Source: Herpetosiphon geysericola
GTDB lineage: Bacteria; Chloroflexota; Chloroflexia; Chloroflexales; Herpetosiphonaceae
Length of the DNA stretch: 64,000 nucleotides
Assembly (NCBI RefSeq): GCF_001306135.1
Contig: NZ_LGKP01000018.1
Coordinates: 1-64,000, forward strand
Reading direction: 5' to 3'
The notes under the pieces are model-generated. The model had not been told where the DNA came from, did no database searches, and worked only from the letters and a program-made list of their open reading frames with translations. Made by a program: the position numbers and the translations under genes. Positions 42,356 to 51,540 of the stretch are shown piece by piece; position 1 is the first letter of the stretch, and every line of letters starts with the position of its first letter.

Positions 42356-43216
42356 ATGCAACCGCAAGAATTTGTTCAGAAATGGCGGGCAGTCCAAGTC
42401 AAAGAAAAATCAGGCTATCAAGAGCATTTTTTCGATCTCTGCGCGTTGCTTGGCGCAAAGACCCCCATTCAGGAAGATCCCAAGGGAACCTTTTATTTAT
42501 TTGAGGCAGGCGCGAGGAAGCAGCAGGGCGGTCAAGGCTGGGCGGATGTGTGGCGCAAGGGAAGCTTTGCCATCGAATACAAAGGCAAACGGGCCAACCT
42601 CGACAAAGCCTATGAACAACTCCTTCAATACCGAGAATCTTTAGAGAATCCCCCGCTGTTGATGGTGAGCGATATGGATCGCATCGTGATTCATACCAAC
42701 TTCACGAATACGGTGAAGCAGGTCTTTGAATTTACCCTTGATGATTTGCTCGATGCGAAAAAGCTCAGCCTGCTCAAAAATATTTTTGACAACCCTGAAG
42801 CCTTTAAAGCCAAAACCACGACCGAGCAGGTGACGAAAGAGGCTGCTGCTGAGTTTGCCAAGTTAGCTCAGTTGCTGGCTCGCTATGAAAAAGACAAAAC
42901 GCCTCATGAAATTGCCCACTTTCTGATTCGCGTGTTGTTCTGTTTGTTTGCGGAAGATGTGGAACTGCTGCCCAAGGGGATGTTCTCGCGCCTGGTGAAA
43001 CAGGTCGGCCATAATGCCACGGCGTTCTCAGCGCAACTGCGGGTACTGTTTCAAGCGATGGCCGCGGGCGGCTATTTTGGCAGCGATGCGATTCGCCACT
43101 TTAATGGCTCGCTGTTTGATAATGACACGGTGATCCCACTGGGCAGCGATGCACTAGCGATTCTCCAGAAGGTTTCCAAGCTCGATTGGTCGTCAATTGA
43201 GCCTGCGATTCTTTAA
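42356..43216 (+). pseudogene. MmeI-like type IIL restriction-modification gene, 5' part
   Basis: 286 residues (MQPQEFVQKWRAVQVKEKSG to SIEPAIL). It has the MmeI-family N-terminal nuclease: FYLFEAGARKQQGGQGWADV and WRKGSFAIEYKGKRANLDKA, a D...ExK type site. A helical connector follows (HEIAHFLIRVLFCLFAEDVE). In intact family members the text ...SIEPAIF continues directly into GTLFERSLDP; here it stops after SIEPAI, and GTLFERSLDP appears 8.3 kb downstream at 51541. The gene was therefore broken by insertion. The fragment could still be made as a separate nuclease-connector protein. Confidence 0.85.
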
Positions 43217-43318
43217 GTTAAGTGGAATTTTAACTTTTTTTCGTGTAATCTAGGTGTCGCCAAGGGTTTTATCTGCAAATGTAATCTTACTGGAGTTGCT
43301 GTTAGACGCAGGTTAGAT

Positions 43319-44437
43319 ATGGCTAAAGGATCGTCACGAAATTATAGCGACCGAACACTTAAGATCTTATGGGGGCGTGCCGCTGGTCGCTGTGCTGTCC
43401 CAACGTGTCGCATCGAGTTGATTGTTGATGCAACTAATTATGACCCTATGGTGATAATTGGTCAGATAGCCCATATTGAAGCCTCAAGTGATATTGGCCC
43501 ACGCGCTAACCCAACGAAGTCAGCAAAAGATCGTGATGAGTACGACAATTTAATTCTTCTCTGCCAGAATTGCCATGCGCGATTGGATGGTCAGAAGAAT
43601 ACTAATACTGTTGAATATATACGGCAACTTCGGGATGACCATGAGGTCTGGGTGCGGAATAGCTTGCCTGAAAGAGGTAAGAGTACTACCGGCTGGTTCG
43701 TAATACTTCTTCAAGGTATACATCCATTCGATTTGGAACCAACAATTTCAGCTCTAATACCCGATTTTCCTGCTGGAAATCCAAAAATAATTAAGGTGAA
43801 TCCTGATAAGGAAAATTGGACTAGTTTACATGACACGTTAAGAGAAGAGGTTGAATTATCCTTTGCGCTTAGTGATCCCTTTGAGTCAAGAATTGCTGTT
43901 TTTCCTTTAGCACCGATTTCAGCTTGCATTACTCTGGGGTATCATCTTACTAATCGCCCAAGAGTTCGCCTATTTCAATATCACCGGGATAATCAATCAT
44001 GGCGGTGGCCTGATATACCTACACCAGAGGATAGTCTTTCAATCATAAATCTGCCAGCCGAAGTAGATAATAATAGTGGAGAATTGGCCATATGCTTTAA
44101 CCTGAGTTCATATATCACCGAGGATTGTATTTCTGAACTTGGGCAAAGTTTTATCAACAGAATAAATGTAACTCTAGATGACCCTTCAACTGGCTGGCTT
44201 CAACATCCTGATCAGCTTATAGAACTTGCCAGTAAAGCTAGGCATACATTTGAGAAGTGTGTATCTAAATATCCTAAGTCTTATAAGTGGCATATCTTTT
44301 ATGCTGGACCTGCCCCTGGTGCAGTTGCAGTGGGGCAGCAAATCAATCCTACTATGTGTCCTCCTGTTCAACTCTATGAATATGTTCATGGGCGGAAACC
44401 TCGTTATCAGCCCAGTATTCTTTTATTCAAGGAGTAG
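43319..44437 (+). CDS. cap5: CBASS effector Cap5 (HNH-SAVED nuclease)
   Basis: 372 residues. The N-terminal HNH domain reads LWGRAAGRCAVPTCRIELIV, IIGQIAHIEASS (about residues 46-57) and LILLCQNCHARLDGQ (about 78-92), with paired Cys for zinc. From about residue 125 a SAVED domain follows: VFPLAPISACITLGYHLTNR, VRLFQYHRDNQSWRWP and, near the end, IFYAGPAPGAVAVGQQINPT with VQLYEYV. In CBASS, SAVED binds the cyclic nucleotide made by the cyclase and activates HNH cleavage of DNA, killing the infected cell. The stop lies 2 nt from the cyclase start. The family call is strong. Confidence 0.88.
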   Translation: MAKGSSRNYSDRTLKILWGRAAGRCAVPTCRIELIVDATNYDPMVIIGQIAHIEASSDIGPRANPTKSAKDRDEYDNLILLCQNCHARLDGQKNTNTVEYIRQLRDDHEVWVRNSLPERGKSTTGWFVILLQGIHPFDLEPTISALIPDFPAGNPKIIKVNPDKENWTSLHDTLREEVELSFALSDPFESRIAVFPLAPISACITLGYHLTNRPRVRLFQYHRDNQSWRWPDIPTPEDSLSIINLPAEVDNNSGELAICFNLSSYITEDCISELGQSFINRINVTLDDPSTGWLQHPDQLIELASKARHTFEKCVSKYPKSYKWHIFYAGPAPGAVAVGQQINPTMCPPVQLYEYVHGRKPRYQPSILLFKE

Positions 44438-44439
44438 AT

Positions 44440-45195
44440 ATGACGAACGATGAGTATTTTCAGGGCTTGCTAAAACAACAAGACCTAACTACCGCCGAGT
44501 ATAATGTCCTTCGAGGTATCCGCGATAAGGTAGAAAAACTCTTGGCCGTATTGGAAGGCAGGCCTCGGTTTTATTATGGTGGATCATATGGTAAGAATAC
44601 CATTATCCGCCAAAAATATGACTTAGATATTGTTGTGTACTGGCCAAAAGATACATCTTATACCATAAAAGGTATATACGAAGGTGTTGGCAAGCAACTT
44701 AAGAAGGAATGGGGAAGTGTTAATTCTAAGACTGTAGCCTGGGAAATACCTTTTCAGAGCGGCTTTCATGTTGATGTTGTTCCTGGAAGAGCATTGGACG
44801 ATGGCTATGTAGAAGCAAATCTGTATCGAACTGATACTGGAACTACACTCAAGACGAGTATAAAGACTCATATTGGTGTTGTGCGAAATAGCAACCGGAG
44901 AGATGCTATAAGGTTAATGAAGTTGTGGAGAGAGAGAAAGCGTGTCCCATTCAAGAAATCCTTTCTTTTGGAGATAATGACTATAGAAGGCTCGAAAGGT
45001 CAGAATAGCTTAGAAAATCAATTAATCTACGCATTCCGTTATATACGCGATAAAATTGAAACCACTAAGATCCAAGATCCTGCAAATAGCAATAACTCCC
45101 TGTCAGACGATATTTCATATACGGACAAAGTGTTAATTAAATTAGCCGCTCAGGCGGCACTTGATGCGAAGTCCTGGGGGGAGGTTTTTTCTTGA
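44440..45195 (+). CDS. CD-NTase (CBASS nucleotide cyclase)
   Basis: 251 residues, with AAGGAG overlapping the end of cap5. The nucleotidyltransferase signature is FYYGGSYGKNTIIRQKYDLD (about residues 44-63), giving GS and the first two metal-binding Asp in DLDIVVYW. The third Asp is in FHVDVVPGR (about 109-117). The C-terminal part (IQDPANSNNSLSDDISYTDK, then AAQAALDAKSWGEVF) is typical of SMODS cyclases. It would make a cyclic di- or trinucleotide on phage infection for Cap5. It is at the short end for the family but looks complete. No Cap2/Cap3 or other ancillary gene is present, as in minimal type I systems. Confidence 0.88.
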   Translation: MTNDEYFQGLLKQQDLTTAEYNVLRGIRDKVEKLLAVLEGRPRFYYGGSYGKNTIIRQKYDLDIVVYWPKDTSYTIKGIYEGVGKQLKKEWGSVNSKTVAWEIPFQSGFHVDVVPGRALDDGYVEANLYRTDTGTTLKTSIKTHIGVVRNSNRRDAIRLMKLWRERKRVPFKKSFLLEIMTIEGSKGQNSLENQLIYAFRYIRDKIETTKIQDPANSNNSLSDDISYTDKVLIKLAAQAALDAKSWGEVFS

Positions 45196-45234
45196 TACAG
45201 AGTTATATTTGATACTGTCTGCATAGAGGTGGAT

Positions 45235-46263
45235 ATGGCTGGAATATTTTGGGAACGATTTCCGAGCATGGCAGCCTCCCCGCAAGTACGAAGTTGGATT
45301 AGTATTCAAATTAATCTTGGCCTTTCTCCAAACACCGTTGATGCATATGGGCGAGCACTTGAGGATTTTCTTTTGTTTAGCCAAAATGAGAATCAAGACT
45401 TACTGAGTTTCAAACGAGAACATATATCACGTTATGTTAGTTATCTTGCAACGTGCCCTAATCAAAGGACACGCTCAAGAGTAGGTCTTGCAAATGCCAC
45501 GATGCAGCAACGCCTTACAGCAGTTCGGCTCTTTTACGACTACCTGATCGAAGAAGGAATCCGACCAGATAACCCAGTCGGTAGGGGACGATACACGCCA
45601 GGTAAGTCTTTTGGTGGGCAGCGGGATCGAGGACTGATTCCGAAATATGAAAAGCTCCCGTGGGTACCGACCGAGGAGCAGTGGCAGGTCATTGTTGGCA
45701 TTGTTCGGCAGGAGGGAGTACGCAATAGGATTATGTTTGCGCTAGCCTATGAAGCGGCTCTACGCCGAGAGGAGTTGTGTTCCTTAGAGACTGGCGACAT
45801 CGATCCTGCTCACCGTCTGCTTCGCATCCGTGCCGAGACAACCAAGAACCGACGCGAGCGTATTGTGCCCTATTCTGAAGCTACAGGCATGCTCTACAAG
45901 GCATACCTGGATCATCGGCGCACGATCAGTCGTGAACAAGGCTTGCTCTTTCTCTCAGAGTCTCCGAGGAATCATGGCAAGCCCCTCACCATCTGGACTT
46001 GGTCGAAGGTGGTCAAGGATCTGGCAAACCGATCAGGAATAGATCAGCTGACGACACACACAACGCGCCACCTTCGGATTACCGATCTTGCTCGGGCTGA
46101 CTGGGATATTCATGATATTGCTGCGTTTGCTGGTCATCGTAGCATTGAATCGACCTTACGCTATATTCATCTCAGCGGAAGAGACTTGGCTGCAAAGCTA
46201 GAACGTAGCATGCGTGACATCCATACACGTCGTCTCCAACATATAACTGGGAATATGGAATGA
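45235..46263 (+). CDS. Tyrosine recombinase A (TnpA-like)
   Basis: 342 residues from the ATG at 45235, with GAGGTGG just upstream; a GTG at 45229 is an alternative. A SAM-like N-terminal core-binding domain (LSPNTVDAYGRALEDFLLFS) is followed by the catalytic domain: first Arg in ALRREELCSL, HxxR in TTHTTRHLRITDLARAD, GHRS and the nucleophile Tyr in STLRYIHLSG. Its ATGA overlap with the next recombinase shows they are translated together. Probably catalyses integration and excision of the surrounding element. Confidence 0.9.
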   Translation: MAGIFWERFPSMAASPQVRSWISIQINLGLSPNTVDAYGRALEDFLLFSQNENQDLLSFKREHISRYVSYLATCPNQRTRSRVGLANATMQQRLTAVRLFYDYLIEEGIRPDNPVGRGRYTPGKSFGGQRDRGLIPKYEKLPWVPTEEQWQVIVGIVRQEGVRNRIMFALAYEAALRREELCSLETGDIDPAHRLLRIRAETTKNRRERIVPYSEATGMLYKAYLDHRRTISREQGLLFLSESPRNHGKPLTIWTWSKVVKDLANRSGIDQLTTHTTRHLRITDLARADWDIHDIAAFAGHRSIESTLRYIHLSGRDLAAKLERSMRDIHTRRLQHITGNME

Positions 46264-48578
46264 GTAATCAGACTTCAGGAAGATGGATATGGCCTATTGA
46301 TCTCTCACGCTACGACTGTTGTGGGGATTTGAGCGTTGAAGAGCAGAATGAGTTGCATGATCTTAACTGCCGATCGGTAACCGATCGCAAGAACTGGTCG
46401 CCTCGCAGCCAAAGAGTATTAGGACGACTCATTTCTCCAATAGATGATGTTCTTGATAGTACAGGTTGCACACGGCAGCTTGCGCGTCAAGATGTCTATG
46501 GCTTTTTTGTTCGAGAAATGTACCTTCGAGGTAGAGCTTTTTGGGTGTGGGAATCCACAGAATGGCCTGAGATATTAGATACTTCAAGAGCTGATACACG
46601 GCAAAGAGACAAGCTATGGAACGTTCGTCAGTATACTGTTGCCGTTGCTTATCTACTCTGTAGCTTTTCCGAATTCCGGGCAATAGGGCCATTCCTCCAT
46701 CGATCCTTCGCTGAGAAGATTTTTGGCACAGAGCTATTACATCAGTCTACTCGCTCAGTAATTGATGTATTGGTGGGCTGGGGATATTCTGAAAAGCGCC
46801 TTTCCTCTTCGGTGCAGGAAGCGATGGCTGAGTTGCTACTTCGCAATAGAAGCCCTTATATCGCTGATTTGAAGTATGAAACGCTTACGAGTGCTTTAAA
46901 TATCGCCCGGTCAAAAGTCTCACGGCAAGGAATCCTGCTTATTTCTCGTGTCCTACATGGACTTAAGATTACGTCTCGCGAAGTGGCTATCCGAGCAAAA
47001 CAGGATGAGCGATTTCAGGAGGAATCGCTCCTGTCTGGTATTGATTCAATATGGGTAGAGTGGTGTCGGCGCTGGAGAAATACTTCAACGTTAGCTAATA
47101 ATACACGGCTAGCAAATTACACTCGGCTGCTTCGCATGGGGCGATGGCTGACCCAATATCATCCTACTATTACTGCTCCTGATCAGTGGACACGAGAACT
47201 AGCGGCTGAATTTGTTGCGGCTGTTGATCGCTGGTCTGTGGGAGATTTAGTCCGAACAGAGCGTCTGAACCAACAGAAAGTCGGTAAACCTCTGTCACCA
47301 GGTGCGAAAACAGCGCTCCTCGGCGCAGCTAGGGTGTTCTTCCGTGACTGTCAGGAATGGGGCTGGATCCCTCGCCGTCTCGATCCCTCCCGATCTTTTG
47401 GTACGCCTCGCTCCATACGCTCACTTATCGGGCCAGCACCTCGTGTTATTGCAGACGATGTTTGGGCTAAACTACTCTGGGCTGGCCTTAATCTTCAGGC
47501 AGACGATTTGCCTGGAGCTATGTGGAAAAGAGGTCCGCACGATTATACGGATCGCTCCCTTTGGTATCCCATTGAGATGGTTCGAGCACTGGTGATTGTC
47601 TGGCTATTTGCTGGTCTAAGGCGAGATGAGATCATCCGCCTTCGCATTGGTTGTATTCGTTGGAGCCAAGGAGATACCTCTATATCGAGTGAGGAATCAG
47701 CTACAGCGAAAGATGTAACTTGTTGGTTAGACGTGCCAGTCAATAAGACTACAACAGCATTTACGAAGCCTATTGACCGTCTTGTTGGTGAGGCCATTGA
47801 GGCATGGCAACGGGTACGCCCTGAGCAACCATCTAATGTCGATCAGAAAACTGGAGAGGTCGTAGATTATCTTTTCTCATATCGTGGACAACGAGTGGGG
47901 AAAGGTTTCCTGAATGACACCCTTATCCCGATTTTATGCCGAAAGGCTGGTGTCCCAGAACACGATGCGCGTGGAAATATTACGAGCCACCGGGCTCGCT
48001 CAACAATAGCAAGTCAGCTAGCTAATTCAAAAGAGCCAATGAGCCTGTTTGAACTACAGACATGGCTTGGCCACGCATCCCCTGAATCTACGCTCTCCTA
48101 CGTGCGCGTAACGCCAACTAAGCTTGGGCAGTCGTACACAAGCGCTAGCTACTTTGAGCGCAACATACGCACGATTGAGGTACTCATCGACCAGGATGCT
48201 GTACGCAGCGGAGCTGCGGCGGCGGGAGAACCTTGGCGGTTCTATGATCTGGGACATGGCTACTGTACATATGACTTCTTTAACCAGTGTCCTCACCGAA
48301 TGGCGTGTGCTAAGTGTTCATTTTATGTCTCAAAAGCATCAAGCCAATCACAATTATTAGAGGCAAAAGCAAACCTCTTACGGATGAGCCAAGAAATTCA
48401 TCTGACGGAGGATGAACGATTAGCAGTTGAAGATGGTGCTGCTGCAATAGAGCAACTACTATCCAAACTTGTAAACGTTTCTGCTCCAGATGGATTTATT
48501 CCTCGAGAATATTCTGCAAGTAAACAGGATATTATGCTATTAGAGGCCTACAACAAAAACCTTTTGAATAATCGATAA
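46260..48578 (+). CDS. Tyrosine recombinase B (TnpB-like, large)
   Basis: 772 residues overlapping the end of recombinase A. The catalytic domain lies in the second half: Arg in FAGLRRDEIIRLRIG, HRAR in ITSHRARSTIASQL and LGHASPESTLSYVRV with the Tyr nucleophile. After it comes a Cys cluster (YCTYDFFNQCPHRMACAKCS, then FYVSK) and a helical tail, as in Tn554 TnpB-like proteins. The long N-terminal half (about 430 residues) includes a core-binding domain near LANYTRLLRMGRWLTQY. It works with recombinase A, I infer. Confidence 0.88.
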   Translation: MSNQTSGRWIWPIDLSRYDCCGDLSVEEQNELHDLNCRSVTDRKNWSPRSQRVLGRLISPIDDVLDSTGCTRQLARQDVYGFFVREMYLRGRAFWVWESTEWPEILDTSRADTRQRDKLWNVRQYTVAVAYLLCSFSEFRAIGPFLHRSFAEKIFGTELLHQSTRSVIDVLVGWGYSEKRLSSSVQEAMAELLLRNRSPYIADLKYETLTSALNIARSKVSRQGILLISRVLHGLKITSREVAIRAKQDERFQEESLLSGIDSIWVEWCRRWRNTSTLANNTRLANYTRLLRMGRWLTQYHPTITAPDQWTRELAAEFVAAVDRWSVGDLVRTERLNQQKVGKPLSPGAKTALLGAARVFFRDCQEWGWIPRRLDPSRSFGTPRSIRSLIGPAPRVIADDVWAKLLWAGLNLQADDLPGAMWKRGPHDYTDRSLWYPIEMVRALVIVWLFAGLRRDEIIRLRIGCIRWSQGDTSISSEESATAKDVTCWLDVPVNKTTTAFTKPIDRLVGEAIEAWQRVRPEQPSNVDQKTGEVVDYLFSYRGQRVGKGFLNDTLIPILCRKAGVPEHDARGNITSHRARSTIASQLANSKEPMSLFELQTWLGHASPESTLSYVRVTPTKLGQSYTSASYFERNIRTIEVLIDQDAVRSGAAAAGEPWRFYDLGHGYCTYDFFNQCPHRMACAKCSFYVSKASSQSQLLEAKANLLRMSQEIHLTEDERLAVEDGAAAIEQLLSKLVNVSAPDGFIPREYSASKQDIMLLEAYNKNLLNNR

Positions 48579-48657
48579 GTAATATTGTAACCAAATCGAA
48601 TTATTTGCTAAAACATCTTTGCTTAGCAAATGACATAAACCTATAGGCGAGGATTGC

Positions 48658-51459
48658 ATGCATATTGAAGTCGCAGTACATGATGGTGTTTCTTCAACAG
48701 TTAGAGGCAGTCTTTTAGAGCAACTAGTAGAAGAATTTCTTGAAGCTCAAAACTATGAAGTTTTTACACAGATTCGCAAAATTGGGTCAGAATTGGATAT
48801 AGTATGTAGACATAAAGTTAATCGCAAAGAAATATATGTAGAATGTAAAGCATATCGGGAAACTCTATCTGCTGTAGAACTTCGTAAACTCTTGGGAACC
48901 ATTGAATTTGAACATTATGAAGAAGGATGGCTAATATCAACAGGACCATTAGGAAAAGATGCTAAAGGATGGCAAAATGATTGGGAAAATAGACCAACTA
49001 GGGAATCTCAAAAATTAAGTATTTATACTCCTGAACGTATCATTGGTTCACTTATAGCATCAAAGGTTATAAAACCATTTCCTAATATTATAGCCCTAGA
49101 TATAGTAAAAGATGAGAATCTACTTGGTGAAGGTATGTTACTGGTTACCGAAGCTGGTACTTACTGGGTTATGTCTTGCTTATCAGGCGGTGTACCGTCG
49201 GGTGTACTAGTTTTTTCCTCAAAAACCGGCTTACTTATTGAAGATTCTCCTTTATTGAAAAATCTATCTAAGACTGACAATAGTCTAAGTACACTTGATT
49301 TTGAATATTATCTTAAATTTAATGAACAAACATCTGTTTCGAACGATATAAGTGGATTGAGGAAGGTTATTGAGGTGCAAATTGGTGATACCTGGTCAGA
49401 CTATAGACCTTCCAAACCAGAACATTTTGTAGGTCGTATGGATGCTCAAACGAATATAATGCGTTTTCTTGACACAGTAATTAGTAAAGAGAGCAATACT
49501 AGAATATTCGCCATTCGAGGTGATTCTGGTATGGGAAAAAGCTCTCTAATAGCAAAGATTCGCTCAAAAGTTAAAAATAAGATGTATAGAAAGAAATTTT
49601 TTATATATGCGGTTGATGTACGTGCTGCAACAGGAGGAACATATATACATTGGTCTCTTCTTTCATGTTTCAGAAAGGCAGCTAGTCATGGATTTGGTTA
49701 CACTAATTCAGATGATATTCGTATCAGCAATGCAACATCACCTTTAGAGAGTGATAGTATACAATTATTCTTATCGGAACTTGAGAAGAAAGAAGAGGTA
49801 GTATGCCTTGTATTCGACCAGTTTGAGGAGTTATATTCAAAACCAGACTTATTTGATGTATTTGATGTTGCTAAACGATTATTTTTAGATACCGCAGCAT
49901 TAAAATCCAATTTTGTACTTGGCTTTGCGTGGAAAAATGATAGTACTGTTCAGCAAGATAATTCTGCTTATTTCTTTTGGCAAAGTCTTGCAGATCATCG
50001 GCGAGAGATATATCTAGCCCCTTTTAATCATACAGATGTATCCGCAGCAATTACAATTTTTGAGAAAGAATTAGGTGAGAAAATTCATCCCGACTTACGA
50101 AGACAGTTAATAGAGAATAGTCAAGGATATCCTTGGTTATTAAAGAAACTATGTATTCATGTGTATGATCAAGTTAGATCAGGAGTTAGCCAAATTGAGT
50201 TGATCAATAAAGCTCTTGATGTTAAATCGTTATTTGATAGAGATTTACAAAACCTTACACAAGCAGAGAATACCTGCTTAAAGATCATAGCTGAAACTGC
50301 ACCTGCAGATTGGTATGAAATATTAGAGTCATCAGGTCAAGAAATACTAAGGAATCTCTTAGATAAGAGACTTGTGGTTAGAAGCGGCGATAGAGTTAAT
50401 TTATACTGGGATATTTTCAAGGAATATGTATTAACTCAAACTATTCCTTTTATACCCTTGACGTATCTTCCATCATCACCGTCCATTCAAAAAATGTTAC
50501 AGGTTGCACTTTATTTAGATCACGATCAAATTTATAACTATACATATCTTGGAAACGTTACTAAAGCTAGTGAAAAAACTGTAGGCAATATTATACGTGA
50601 TCTAATAATGTTTGGTGCAGCAAAAGGAAGCCAATCACAAGTTCTTTTAGATCAATCAGTTCCTAGTTCTAGCCCAATAGATATCTTACGCAGACTCAGA
50701 CATGTCTTTAAGCGACATGCTTTAACTATCGAGCTGTCTAAAAATAAGCAAGATGCGTATATAACTCTACAAGATATTATTACTATACTGAAACAAATAA
50801 ATCCAGCAGCCCAACATAATGAAAATACATGGAAGGTATATGCTGAGCGAATGTTACATTGGTTATTAGCAACAGGATATGTAGTAGAAAATGATAATGA
50901 TTGGATATTTAAAGATAAAGGAGATGTAGTTATTACAAGTTTTAGAAAAGTATTAAGACGAGTTACAAAAAACGCATTTTTATCAGCATCTTCTCCTGCT
51001 AAAACGTTAGAAGCTTTTCAATGGTTAAATAAAAATCAACCTCAATCTCGGCTAGATATTAAGATAGCCGGATATAGAAATGCTATTATGATATTAAGAA
51101 GTTTAAAGTTAGTTAAGAATGAAAAGAAATTATTTACTACTATTTTTGAAAGAAATTCGCCTGATGAAGATCTATTAAAATTATTATGGCAATCTATAAA
51201 TGAAGATCGTAGTATTCAAAATGTTTTGAGATTTATGCAAAATAATCCTTATGCAACAGGATCTGATATAGGTCGGTTTATTAATCAAGAATACAAAAAA
51301 AATTGGACTACCTCATCTGAGCAAAGAAATGGTAATGTTTTACGGAAATGGGGTATTTGGTTATTAGAGGGAAGTAAAAGTGATAATATCATTAATCCTA
51401 TATCTAAAAGCGATAAAGAAAAATTTAGTAATTTGCAAATTCGTATAGATATAATTTAG
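48658..51459 (+). CDS. Restriction-nuclease-STAND NTPase (candidate antiphage sensor)
   Basis: 933 residues. The N-terminus is a PD-(D/E)XK domain of Mrr/REase type: LLEQLVEEFLEAQNYEVFTQ, GSELDIVCRHKV (Asp near 45) and IYVECKAYRETLS (ExK near 59-61). A P-loop NTPase follows: FAIRGDSGMGKSSLIAKI (about 283-300) and Walker B VVCLVFDQFEELYSK (about 379-393), then a winged-helix-like region. The C-terminal 400 residues are helical with no family I can name and may sense phage proteins. The layout matches Avs-like STAND defence proteins with nuclease effectors but is shorter than most. Very AT-rich coding differs from its neighbours. Confidence 0.8.
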   Translation: MHIEVAVHDGVSSTVRGSLLEQLVEEFLEAQNYEVFTQIRKIGSELDIVCRHKVNRKEIYVECKAYRETLSAVELRKLLGTIEFEHYEEGWLISTGPLGKDAKGWQNDWENRPTRESQKLSIYTPERIIGSLIASKVIKPFPNIIALDIVKDENLLGEGMLLVTEAGTYWVMSCLSGGVPSGVLVFSSKTGLLIEDSPLLKNLSKTDNSLSTLDFEYYLKFNEQTSVSNDISGLRKVIEVQIGDTWSDYRPSKPEHFVGRMDAQTNIMRFLDTVISKESNTRIFAIRGDSGMGKSSLIAKIRSKVKNKMYRKKFFIYAVDVRAATGGTYIHWSLLSCFRKAASHGFGYTNSDDIRISNATSPLESDSIQLFLSELEKKEEVVCLVFDQFEELYSKPDLFDVFDVAKRLFLDTAALKSNFVLGFAWKNDSTVQQDNSAYFFWQSLADHRREIYLAPFNHTDVSAAITIFEKELGEKIHPDLRRQLIENSQGYPWLLKKLCIHVYDQVRSGVSQIELINKALDVKSLFDRDLQNLTQAENTCLKIIAETAPADWYEILESSGQEILRNLLDKRLVVRSGDRVNLYWDIFKEYVLTQTIPFIPLTYLPSSPSIQKMLQVALYLDHDQIYNYTYLGNVTKASEKTVGNIIRDLIMFGAAKGSQSQVLLDQSVPSSSPIDILRRLRHVFKRHALTIELSKNKQDAYITLQDIITILKQINPAAQHNENTWKVYAERMLHWLLATGYVVENDNDWIFKDKGDVVITSFRKVLRRVTKNAFLSASSPAKTLEAFQWLNKNQPQSRLDIKIAGYRNAIMILRSLKLVKNEKKLFTTIFERNSPDEDLLKLLWQSINEDRSIQNVLRFMQNNPYATGSDIGRFINQEYKKNWTTSSEQRNGNVLRKWGIWLLEGSKSDNIINPISKSDKEKFSNLQIRIDII

Positions 51460-51540
51460 AAAGATTTAACAAAAAGCTAGATATTTTTTTAGAACAAATA
51501 TTCTTTATTGGGTTTTGTTCTAAAATTCAAATTCCACATA

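Larger units (their letters stand above)
43217..51540. mobile_element. 8.3-kb recombinase element carrying CBASS and a REase-STAND gene
   Basis: The segment exactly separates the two halves of the MmeI-like gene and is much richer in A+T than its flanks, most strongly from 48.6 to 51.5 kb. Its ends are imperfect inverted repeats: TAAGTGGAATTTTAA from 43219 on the left, and TATGTGGAATTTGAA read inward on the other strand from 51540. The cargo is cap5, CD-NTase, two tyrosine recombinases and a nuclease-STAND protein, all on the plus strand. The two unequal tandem recombinases recall TnpA/TnpB of Tn554-type elements; no TnpC is evident. Boundaries are good to about 10 bp. Confidence 0.8.

Noticed and set aside
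51508-51540. TTG start giving 11 extra residues before GTLFERSLDP
   Set aside because: These codons lie in the end of the inserted element and are not part of the restriction protein.
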